Source of the DNA: a bacterium
GTDB taxonomy: Bacteria > Patescibacteriota > Minisyncoccia > Portnoybacterales > JAGGTM01
Direction of reading: 5' to 3'
DNA: 5,758 bases
Assembly (NCBI GenBank): GCA_021163745.1
Contig: JAGGTM010000062.1
Span: forward strand, 1-5,758
The translations under genes and the position numbers were made by a program. The number at the start of each line of letters is the position of its first letter. Position 1 is the stretch's first letter. Below the pieces are notes generated by a model that ran no database searches, was not told the origin of the DNA, and saw nothing but the letters and a program-made list of their open reading frames with translations. Positions 1-4,273 of the stretch are shown piece by piece.

Positions 1-840
1 ATTAATAAGGAGATTTTAAAAAAGATTCCGAAATTAAAATTTATAAGCACTCGCTCTACCGGTTTTGATCATATTGATTTAAAAGAGTGCAAGAGAAGAA
101 AAATCTTGGTTTCCAATGTCCCGTTTTACGGGGAGAATACAGTGGCAGAACATACTTTTGCTTTGATTTTGGCTTTATCAAGGAATATTCATAAATCTTA
201 TTTAAGAACTTTAAGAAGTAATTTTTCAATTGAAGGACTGAAAGGTTTTGACATTAAAGAGAAAACTATTGGAGTTATCGGTGCGGGCCATATTGGATTA
301 CATGTTATTAAAATTGCTAAAGGATTTGGAATGGAGGTTTTGGCTTATGATATTCATCAGGATAATTTTTTAGAAGAAGTTTTGGATTTCAGATATGTTG
401 ATTTAGATTATCTTTTAAAGCATTCTGATATTATTTCTTTACATGTTCCTGCTACGCCAAAAACTTATCATTTAATTAATAAAGAGAATATTAAACTTAT
501 TAAGAAAGGAGCAATTTTAATAAATACTTCCAGAGGCTCTGTGGTTGACACAGAGGCATTAATAGAAGCGTTAGATAGGAAAATTTTATCAGGAGCGGGG
601 CTTGATGTTTTGGAAGGCGAGGAGTTGATTAAAGAAGAAAAGCAGCTTTTATATGATAGAGATAAATTGAAAAAATTAAAGGAACTGGCAAGGGATCATA
701 TACTCTTGGCAAAGGAAAATGTAGTTTATACTCCTCATATTGCCTTTTATTCTCAGGAGGCATTAGAAAGAATTTTAAAAACCACGGTAGATAATATTTT
801 ATCCTTTATCAATGGGAAATATCTTAATCTGGTTAATTAG
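1..840 (+). CDS. D-2-hydroxyacid dehydrogenase, NAD-dependent (5'-partial)
   Basis: The frame is open from the first base of the window, so the gene begins upstream; 279 residues are visible and roughly 50 N-terminal ones are missing compared with the usual length of about 330. The family reversibly reduces 2-keto acids to D-2-hydroxy acids with NADH in the cytosol (for example pyruvate to D-lactate). The segment STRSTGFDHID lies at residues 15-25. The Rossmann nucleotide-binding loop GAGHIG is at 94-99, with the adenosine-binding Asp at about 117, which favours NAD over NADP. The catalytic triad is all present: Arg in NTSRG (about 178), Glu in GLDVLEGE (about 205) and His in TPHIAF (about 246). 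A charged stretch of about 35 residues lies between the Glu and His motifs, longer than in compact members such as phosphoglycerate dehydrogenase; I recall this in D-lactate-dehydrogenase-like proteins of Patescibacteria. A TTG at 106 is internal and not the start. The substrate cannot be read from sequence; D-lactate dehydrogenase is the likeliest. It ends in TAG, 57 bp before a strong terminator. Confidence 0.93.
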   Translation: MNKEILKKIPKLKFISTRSTGFDHIDLKECKRRKILVSNVPFYGENTVAEHTFALILALSRNIHKSYLRTLRSNFSIEGLKGFDIKEKTIGVIGAGHIGLHVIKIAKGFGMEVLAYDIHQDNFLEEVLDFRYVDLDYLLKHSDIISLHVPATPKTYHLINKENIKLIKKGAILINTSRGSVVDTEALIEALDRKILSGAGLDVLEGEELIKEEKQLLYDRDKLKKLKELARDHILLAKENVVYTPHIAFYSQEALERILKTTVDNILSFINGKYLNLVN

Positions 841-897
841 AGTTAATTTTTAAACCCTATTTAGATATTTTTATTCGTGCTTTTTTTAATTCTCCGA

Positions 898-932
898 ACA
901 AAAAAGAGTCATTAGCAATGACTCTTTTTTGT
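898..932. terminator. Bidirectional Rho-independent terminator
   Basis: A perfect 16-bp inverted repeat (898-913 pairs with 917-932) encloses a 3-base AGC loop. Six A at the left base and six T at the right base give a U-tract to transcripts from either strand. It lies between the dehydrogenase (ends 840, +) and the zinc-ribbon gene (ends 954, -), so it can terminate both convergent transcripts. Confidence 0.92.
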
Positions 933-953
933 TGATGTCAGAATTTTCCGTGA

Positions 954-1127
954 TTATCTTTTGTTAAATCTCTGTCTTCTTTTAGCCCAACATTCTTTGC
1001 AGTATACAGGTCTATCTGGGTCTGGCTCGAATGGAAGTTCTGTTATTTCTTTTCCACAGTCGGTGCAAGTCCAATTTCCCTTAAACATTTTTCTTGGAGG
1101 AAAATCCTTACGATTGTTGAATTCCAT
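954..1127 (-). CDS. Small CxxC/CxxC zinc-ribbon protein
   Basis: This gene of 57 residues is read on the minus strand from ATG at 1127 to TAA at 954. It contains two CxxC knuckles: Cys21/Cys24 (WTCTDCGKE) and Cys43/Cys46 (PVYCKECW), 18 residues apart, joined by an acidic proline-rich linker (PFEPDPDRP). The C-terminus is basic (AKRRQRFNKR). This matches the layout of the short 'CxxC-x17-CxxC' zinc-ribbon family common in Patescibacteria and some archaea, with one extra spacer residue. Four cysteines probably bind one zinc ion, and the basic tail suggests nucleic-acid or ribosome contact, but no function is established. There is no clear Shine-Dalgarno sequence; an internal ATG at 1088 (MFKGNW) is a possible alternative start, just before the conserved domain. 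The gene converges on the terminator at 898-932 and lies downstream of an unusual structured leader (1128-1462). A plus-strand reading frame over the same region is only its antisense shadow. Confidence 0.85.
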   Translation of the reverse strand: MEFNNRKDFPPRKMFKGNWTCTDCGKEITELPFEPDPDRPVYCKECWAKRRQRFNKR

Positions 1128-1143
1128 AATGCTATTAAGTTAT

Positions 1144-1198
1144 TCGCAAATATTTACAAACGGATTTTAGTAAAGATAACGGTTTGTGAATTTTGCGA
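1144..1198. repeat. Long imperfect inverted repeat upstream of the zinc-ribbon gene
   Basis: The arms TCGCAAA (1144-1150) and TTTGCGA (1192-1198) pair perfectly. The pairing continues inward through ATTTACAAAC (1152-1161) against GTTTGTGAAT (1182-1191), with one bulged base and one G-T pair, giving about 17 bp around a 20-base loop. There is no adjacent T-run, so it is not a typical intrinsic terminator. It ends 17 bp before the zinc-ribbon start, so in the mRNA it would fold in the 5' leader. It could affect translation or stability, or bind a protein as DNA. Confidence 0.6.
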
Positions 1199-1205
1199 TA
1201 TAGTC

Positions 1206-1324
1206 TTTAAATAGAAATAAGTTCCGTTGAAGAATTTTGAGGCATCATTCGTATTCTCACGGAAGCAATTATCTGCCGGGAACGAACTGTAATATTTTTT
1301 CAACGGAGCAATTCCTATTAAAAA
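1206..1324. other. Structured inverted-repeat element of about 115 bp, possible RNA
   Basis: Perfect 9-bp arms TCCGTTGAA (1223-1231) and TTCAACGGA (1299-1307) are enclosed by a weaker outer helix with AATAG (1210-1214) matching CTATT (1315-1319). Inside lies a second stem, TTCGT (1248-1252) with ACGAA (1282-1286), and possibly CGG/CCG at 1260-1262 and 1276-1278. No reading frame of note crosses it. The shape, a long closing stem with an internal loop and a nested hairpin, fits either a structured non-coding or leader RNA or a small non-autonomous mobile element. I could not match it to tRNA, tmRNA, SRP RNA, RNase P RNA or a known riboswitch. Confidence 0.45.
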
Positions 1325-1355
1325 AACGACCTTTCTAACGGCTTATTGGTCGTTT
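1320..1355 (-). terminator. Rho-independent terminator, leftward
   Basis: On the minus strand the stem AAACGACC (1355-1348) pairs with GGTCGTTT (1331-1324) around a 16-base loop, and is followed directly by seven T (1326-1320). The orientation fits leftward transcription. It lies about 150 bp beyond the stop of the glycosyltransferase gene and about 100 bp after a strong leftward promoter, so it either ends a short RNA from that promoter or acts as a conditional terminator in the leader of the zinc-ribbon gene. The loop contains TAAGCCG, which can pair with TGGCTTA (1406-1400) earlier in the same transcript. Confidence 0.75.
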
Positions 1356-1427
1356 ATCTTGTTTCTAATTATTTAAGTTAAAAACTAAGACAATAGACCT
1401 AAGCCAATCCGGATAATTTCCGAATTT
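1320..1427 (-). ncRNA. Candidate small RNA or attenuated leader of about 108 nt
   Basis: This stretch is inferred from a sigma-70 promoter at 1462-1434 and the intrinsic terminator at 1355-1320, both on the minus strand, with no open frame between. The start is estimated from the -10 box. The 5' end forms a 6-bp hairpin (TTCGGA with TCCGGA around AATTA, 1424-1408). TGGCUUA (1406-1400) complements the terminator loop UAAGCCG (1345-1339) over 7 pairs including one G-U. It may be an independent sRNA, or the first part of a long leader whose read-through reaches the zinc-ribbon gene. There is no match to a known RNA family that I recognise. Confidence 0.4.
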
Positions 1428-1433
1428 ATATTT

Positions 1434-1462
1434 ATTATACTCTTTTATCTTTTTGAAGTCAA
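1434..1462 (-). promoter_or_regulatory. Sigma-70 promoter, leftward
   Basis: On the minus strand, TTGACT (1462-1457) is separated by exactly 17 bp from a perfect TATAAT (1439-1434). The expected start is an A near 1427. It is the best promoter in the window. It lies between the glycosyltransferase stop (1509) and the terminator at 1320-1355, so it does not serve the glycosyltransferase. It drives a short RNA and, on read-through, the zinc-ribbon gene. Confidence 0.75.
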
Positions 1463-1471
1463 TAGCTGTAT

Positions 1472-1520
1472 AATCAACATCCAACATCTAACGTTCAACA
1501 TCCAACGTCTAACGTCTAAC
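1472..1520. repeat. 7-bp tandem repeat, seven copies
   Basis: Seven abutting heptamers follow the minus-strand consensus GTTRGAY; reading leftward from 1520 they start GTTAGAC, GTTAGAC, GTTGGAT, GTTGAAC. The array overlaps the end of the glycosyltransferase gene: its last codons (Val-Arg-Arg) and its TAG stop at 1509-1511 are made of repeat sequence. The repeat borders the leftward promoter (1434-1462). Confidence 0.85.
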
Positions 1521-2789
1521 ATTTCTATAAATTCTTAAATGATCCAGGATTAGGCGCGAAATTAGAAATTTTTCTTTTACTGTTTTATGCGCGTATTCTC
1601 CGATTCTTTTTCTTAATTTTTTATCTTTAAATAATTTTACAATATAATTCGCTGCTTCATAAGGAGTTTTTACTAAAAATCCATTTTTATTATGGGTTAT
1701 TTGAAGAGAAATTCCCTTTGTTTCTCCACCAATTACTGGTTTTTTCTTCCACATTGCTTCTGTTACAGTTAATCCAAACCCCTCCCTGATTGATTTCTGA
1801 AGGACTACTGTACTAATAGTATATACTGCATTTATAAATAAATCATTAGATACATTTTTAAGTTGATAAGGGTCAGAAAATAGATAAATATCCGGATCTC
1901 CTTCTGTATGTTTTTTTACTTCTTTAAATATCTTTTTTGCTTCCGGGTCGTCGGTAGCGAAAAAAATTCCTGCTAAAATAAGGCATAAATTGGGAATTTC
2001 CCTTTTTGCTAAATAATAACTTTGAATAGCGCCTAATGGATCTTTCCACGGGTCAAATCTGGATACTTGAGATATTATAGGTTTATCTGAATGAACTCCT
2101 AAAGTAAATAATATTTCTTTTGCTTGAGACAATTTCATTGGTCTGTTTTTTACTGAGAAAGGATTGATAGCAGGATAAATTATTTCTACTTTATTTGAAT
2201 CGAGCCAAGAGAATTTGTAATCCGGGTGAGAAAGTATAACTGAGTTATAACGCAATATAAATTTTTTAAGAAATTTTAGAGTATTTTTTTCAGGCGTGGA
2301 TAGGTCTAAGTGTAATCTTAAAATAGTTCTAGGTTGTTTTTTTGATTTGGAAAGTAGAGAAATCAATGGAAGTGGTTGTGGGTCATGAATGATTAAAATA
2401 TCAGGAGATTCTTTTTCTAAGATATAACAGAAATCCTTCCCAGCTTTAGTTGAAATCCAATTGAGATAATATTTTTTTTCATTTTCCGATAGTTTTGCTT
2501 TTTTCCCCTGCAAGAGATTATGGATTTTTTTAGTAATATTGAAAAATTTTAAAGGTGCAGAAAGAGTATACCATAATGAGTTTAGTCCTAAAGAATTTTC
2601 CAATGGAATTTGGCTCCTTAACATTTCTGCTACGCCTCCGCCATATGAAACCGAATTTATATGAACAATCTTTCCCCCTTTTATTTTTCCGCTTAATCTA
2701 ATGGTTTTTTCATATATTAAAGGCGTAAGTTTTTTAAACTTTTTGAAGTCAAAAGCAGGTAAGTTTTCTACGGGGATAAGATATTTCAT
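1509..2789 (-). CDS. treT: GT4-family glycosyltransferase, trehalose synthase (TreT)-like
   Basis: This gene encodes 426 residues from ATG at 2789, about the usual length for the family. TreT-type enzymes join a nucleotide-diphosphate-glucose to glucose to make trehalose in the cytosol. The N-terminal Rossmann domain has the glycine loop SVSYGGGVAEM (46-56), HDPQP (135-139) and RLHLDLS (158-164). The C-terminal GT-B domain has QVSRFDPWKDPLG (241-253), whose Arg244 and Lys249 are the usual donor-phosphate binders. It is followed by LAG (272-274), DDPE (280-283) and VLQKSIREGFGLTVTEA (329-345), which contains the EX7E pair Glu336/Glu344. HDPQP, QVSRFDPWKDP and QKSxREGFGLTVTEA together are characteristic of TreT-like proteins rather than of generic GT4 enzymes. 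No signal peptide or membrane segment is seen. The gene starts 25 bp after the small basic gene and probably shares its transcript; no clear Shine-Dalgarno sequence is visible. The last three codons and the stop lie within a heptamer repeat. The GT4 assignment is firm; trehalose as product is inferred. Confidence 0.88.
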   Translation of the reverse strand: MKYLIPVENLPAFDFKKFKKLTPLIYEKTIRLSGKIKGGKIVHINSVSYGGGVAEMLRSQIPLENSLGLNSLWYTLSAPLKFFNITKKIHNLLQGKKAKLSENEKKYYLNWISTKAGKDFCYILEKESPDILIIHDPQPLPLISLLSKSKKQPRTILRLHLDLSTPEKNTLKFLKKFILRYNSVILSHPDYKFSWLDSNKVEIIYPAINPFSVKNRPMKLSQAKEILFTLGVHSDKPIISQVSRFDPWKDPLGAIQSYYLAKREIPNLCLILAGIFFATDDPEAKKIFKEVKKHTEGDPDIYLFSDPYQLKNVSNDLFINAVYTISTVVLQKSIREGFGLTVTEAMWKKKPVIGGETKGISLQITHNKNGFLVKTPYEAANYIVKLFKDKKLRKRIGEYAHKTVKEKFLISRLILDHLRIYRNVRR

Positions 2790-2814
2790 TTTAATTCTGG
2801 AAGCGATAAGCTTG

Positions 2815-3030
2815 TTATTGCTGGACTGAGGATTCTTCTTTTTCTTCTTGTTTTATGGAATTTAAAAATTCCTCTCTTGAAATCCAGGGAGCAATTTTCC
2901 ATACCTTTTCCAAAATTTTATCTTTTTCATCTTGGGTCTTGGCTAATTTATATTTTTCCCTTAATTTCCTTAGTTTTTCTTTTCTCTTTCTCTTCTTTCT
3001 AATATATTTTGGTCTGGTTGGTCCTCCCAT
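2815..3030 (-). CDS. Small highly basic conserved protein (Patescibacteria-type)
   Basis: This 71-residue protein starts at ATG 3030. The N-terminal third is extremely basic (PTRPKYIRKKRKRKEKLRKLREKYKLAK, residues 4-31, written here only to show Arg/Lys density by position: about half are Lys or Arg). It is followed by a charged helical stretch and KIAPWISREEFLNSI (46-60), then an acidic Gln/Glu-rich tail. The layout, with the start MGGPTRPKYIRKK and the segment KIAPW-x-xxEEF, matches a short conserved uncharacterised family I recall from Patescibacteria (possibly DUF6800; that name is from memory). RNA or ribosome binding is suggested only by charge. It is the first gene of the pair with the glycosyltransferase. 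No Shine-Dalgarno sequence is seen; the sequence before the ATG is AT-rich, and a promoter could not be placed with confidence because the upstream region is filled with repeats. An opposite-strand frame over 2855-3043 is a shadow. Confidence 0.82.
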   Translation of the reverse strand: MGGPTRPKYIRKKRKRKEKLRKLREKYKLAKTQDEKDKILEKVWKIAPWISREEFLNSIKQEEKEESSVQQ

Positions 3031-3059
3031 ATTAAAAAACTAAAAACAAACTTTTATTT

Positions 3060-3250
3060 CTCTTTTCAAGGGAGAAGATTAAGAGAGGATATCTCCCCTT
3101 TACCAAAAGAGGAAGATTTTCTCCTCTAAATCTCCTTTCTTCTTGATTGAGAGAGAATTCTCCTTTTAATCTCCCCCTCCGACAAGAGTCGGAGGGGGAG
3201 CAAGAGGGGGAAGGGGTCACGATGCTTTTTAAAGGTGGAAATGACCCTTA
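3060..3250. repeat. REP-like palindromic repeat cluster (copy A)
   Basis: This stretch is built of alternating CTCC/GGAG-rich words that can pair with one another. Its centre is a perfect 13-bp inverted repeat, CTCCCCCTCCGAC (3171-3183) with GTCGGAGGGGGAG (3188-3200), around AAGA. It is followed by a second palindrome with arms GGGTCA (3214-3219) and TGACCC (3242-3247) enclosing the core TGCTTTTTAAAGGTGGAAA (3223-3241). A diverged second copy with the same core lies at 3459-3560. Such CCCCTCCGAC-type repeats are dispersed through many Patescibacteria genomes as far as I recall. A 62-codon minus-strand frame across it is low complexity and not a gene. Confidence 0.75.
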
Positions 3251-3268
3251 AAATTCCAATCCTTTCTC

Positions 3269-3289
3269 TTGCTAATTACCAATTGCTAA
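3269..3289. repeat. Short 7-bp tandem repeat, three copies
   Basis: TTGCTAA, TTACCAA and TTGCTAA abut at 3269-3289. The number of copies is small, so on its own this would be weak. It gains weight because two other arrays with the same 7-bp period lie within 2 kb. The flank 3290-3380 is AT-rich and I see no gene or other clear element in it. Confidence 0.45.
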
Positions 3290-3380
3290 GAAATGACTGG
3301 ATATTACATATTATTATATTATTATTTAATGAAAAAATTTTTCAAGAGTGTGGATAATTTTTTAGATGATAATACAACCT

Positions 3381-3450
3381 CGAAACCCAAATTCCAGACT
3401 CTGAATCACAAAATCTGAAACACGAAACCCGAAGCCTAAATCCCGAAACT
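3381..3450. repeat. Degenerate 7-bp tandem repeat, ten copies
   Basis: Ten consecutive heptamers run without a break in phase, for example CGAAACC (3381-3387 and again 3423-3429), CGAAGCC (3430-3436), TAAATCC (3437-3443) and CGAAACT (3444-3450). The consensus is roughly YGAAACC. The middle units are more diverged but keep the A-rich centre and terminal C. It is non-coding and lies between the two REP-like copies. Confidence 0.65.
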
Positions 3451-3458
3451 TTTTTAGG

Positions 3459-3560
3459 GTTTTATCCCTCCGACATAAGCCAGAAGGACAAGATCCTGAT
3501 AAATAAGAGAGGGGGGAGTGGTTATGTTGCTCTAAAAAGGCGGAAACTCTTTTCCCGGAA
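3459..3560. repeat. REP-like palindromic repeat (copy B)
   Basis: This is a diverged relative of the repeat at 3060-3250. Shared landmarks in the same order are CCTCCGACA (3468-3476), a small hairpin with loop CAAGA (AGGA/TCCT at about 3484-3496), an AAGAG plus G-run (3506-3516) and the core TGCTCTAAAAAGGCGGAAA (3528-3546), which matches copy A at 16 of 19 positions. The arms around the core are GAGT (3516-3519) and ACTC (3546-3549), different in sequence from copy A but again complementary. No coding frame is supported. The remaining bases up to the promoter at 3655 show nothing recognisable. Confidence 0.6.
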
Positions 3561-3654
3561 AATACCGCAACCTCTGTTTAATCTCTCTCTTTGATTCCTG
3601 TTGAAGAAGGATATAGAAGTGGTTTTTTATAGAATTGAATAGAGGCACACTTAG

Positions 3655-3683
3655 TTGACTTTTTAATGTAAATAAGATAAAAC
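3655..3683 (+). promoter_or_regulatory. Probable sigma-70 promoter for the cysteine-rich gene
   Basis: TTGACT (3655-3660) is followed after 17 bp by TAAAAC (3678-3683), which matches the -10 consensus at four of six positions. The predicted start near 3690 gives a leader of about 40 nt, with the strong ribosome site AGGAGGAGGT (3721-3730) just before the ATG at 3732. Confidence 0.55.
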
Positions 3684-3731
3684 TATTGAGAGAATTGAAC
3701 ATTAAAAAATAAGGAGATTAAGGAGGAGGTA

Positions 3732-4109
3732 ATGAAAGGAAAAAAGGAAGAAATTTATAAAGAAATTGAAGGTTTGATAGAAGAATTAAGACAAGATATC
3801 CCCTGCCCATTAAGAGAGCGATGTGAGTATCCAAGTAAAAGTTGTTCAATAAAAGACCTTGTTTATTGCCTGCCTATTATTCCCAAGAAAAAAGGAGGAA
3901 AATGTAAAATATTAGGATGCGATGCTAAGATTCTCTATATAGTGAATCAATACACTCAGGTTTGTCTTTCTCATTTAAGAGAAATAGTTATTTATGATCT
4001 CTTCAGAGATTCTAATTATTCTCCCAAGGAAAGGGAAGTTATTTGTAGAATTATAGACAGAATCTTTGATTTATTAAGGAGGGAGGAAAAAAAATTTTTG
4101 AAGACCTAA
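3732..4109 (+). CDS. Cysteine-rich putative zinc-binding protein, unknown function
   Basis: This protein has 125 residues. The ATG at 3732 is fixed by an extended Shine-Dalgarno sequence (AAGGAGGAGGT ending 1 bp before it, with the GGAGG core 6-8 bp upstream) and a promoter at 3655-3683. I do not recognise the family. It has eight cysteines, at 25, 31, 38, 46, 58, 63, 78 and 105. The likeliest metal site is C58-x4-C63-x14-C78-x2-H81 (KCKILGC ... VCLSHL), resembling a C3H zinc finger. A second cluster, C25-x5-C31-x6-C38-x7-C46, could bind another zinc or form a small cysteine knot. The N-terminus (1-22) and C-terminus (97-125) are charged amphipathic helices. No signal peptide or transmembrane segment is present, so it is likely cytosolic; a regulatory or nucleic-acid-binding role is only a guess. 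It is monocistronic and converges with the TrmB-like gene. Strong translation signals in a window where most genes lack a Shine-Dalgarno sequence suggest high expression. Confidence 0.8.
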   Translation: MKGKKEEIYKEIEGLIEELRQDIPCPLRERCEYPSKSCSIKDLVYCLPIIPKKKGGKCKILGCDAKILYIVNQYTQVCLSHLREIVIYDLFRDSNYSPKEREVICRIIDRIFDLLRREEKKFLKT

Positions 4110-4116
4110 ATAAAAC

Positions 4117-4149
4117 AATATCCCGTCTATTAATAATAGACGGGATATT
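4117..4149. terminator. Hairpin terminator between convergent genes
   Basis: A perfect 14-bp stem (4117-4130 with 4136-4149) with a GC core CCCGTC/GACGGG surrounds the loop TAATA. It starts 8 bp after the stop of the cysteine-rich gene. On the plus strand no T-run follows. On the minus strand the hairpin is followed by GTTTTATTT, so it is a better intrinsic terminator for the leftward TrmB-like transcript and a stem-only end for the other. Confidence 0.7.
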
Positions 4150-4151
4150 AA

Positions 4152-4204
4152 ATTACGTAACTAATTACGTAACTTATTACGTAACTAATTACGTAATAAG
4201 TTAC
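4152..4204. repeat. 12-bp tandem array with TTACGTAA palindromes
   Basis: Four 12-bp units begin at 4152, 4164, 4176 and 4188: ATTACGTAACTA, ATTACGTAACTT, ATTACGTAACTA and ATTACGTAATAA. Each contains the 8-bp palindrome TTACGTAA. Positions 4169-4204 also form a larger inverted repeat with perfect 16-bp arms (4169-4184 and 4189-4204) around CTAA. The array resembles iterons or a multi-site operator, but it lies between the 3' ends of two convergent genes. Confidence 0.85.
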
Positions 4205-4266
4205 ACTACACTATAGCTGTAGTGCCGTGGCGCGGGCAACTTACACCACAGTTTAAAAGTTGTGGT
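4204..4266. repeat. Pair of related hairpins downstream of the regulator gene
   Basis: The first hairpin has arms CACTACA (4204-4210) and TGTAGTG (4218-4224). The second has arms ACCACAG (4245-4251) and TTGTGGT (4260-4266, one G-T pair). Both left arms are preceded by or begin with the same word TTACAC (4201-4206 and 4241-4246), so they look like two diverged copies. A GC-rich linker between them, GCCGTGGCGCGGGC (4224-4237), stands out in this AT-rich DNA and can itself form a short TGCC/GGCA stem. There is no T-run, so they are not ordinary terminators. Confidence 0.6.
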
Positions 4267-4273
4267 AGAGGAT

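Noticed and set aside
106..108. TTG as the start of the dehydrogenase
   Set aside because: The frame is open upstream to base 1 and the upstream residues (STRSTGFDHID) belong to the conserved domain, so the gene is cut by the window edge.
961..1170. 69-codon frame on the plus strand
   Set aside because: It is the antisense of the zinc-ribbon gene, begins at TTG and has no ribosome site; the minus-strand reading has four well-placed cysteines and a family-like layout.
1206..1324. Possible tRNA, tmRNA, 4.5S RNA or 6S RNA
   Set aside because: None of the signature sequences is present (no T-loop GTTCGA context with acceptor stem, no SRP GGAAG tetraloop context, no RNase P conserved blocks); only the general fold resembles 6S, which is not enough.
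1472..1520. CRISPR array
   Set aside because: The units are 7 bp and abut without spacers, and there is no cas gene nearby.
2855..3043. 62-codon plus-strand frame, hydrophobic and Phe/Leu-rich
   Set aside because: It is the complement of the Lys/Arg-rich small gene; its apparent membrane-like composition comes from reading AAR codons backwards.
3032..3220. 62-codon minus-strand frame
   Set aside because: It lies wholly within the REP-like repeats, has low-complexity composition and no family resemblance.
3331..3343. Palindrome GAAAAAATTTTTC
   Set aside because: A/T-only symmetry of this kind is expected by chance in such AT-rich DNA.
4152..4204. Replication origin with iterons
   Set aside because: No Rep or DnaA gene and no DnaA-box pattern; the repeats sit between two gene ends. 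Kept only as an unexplained repeat array.
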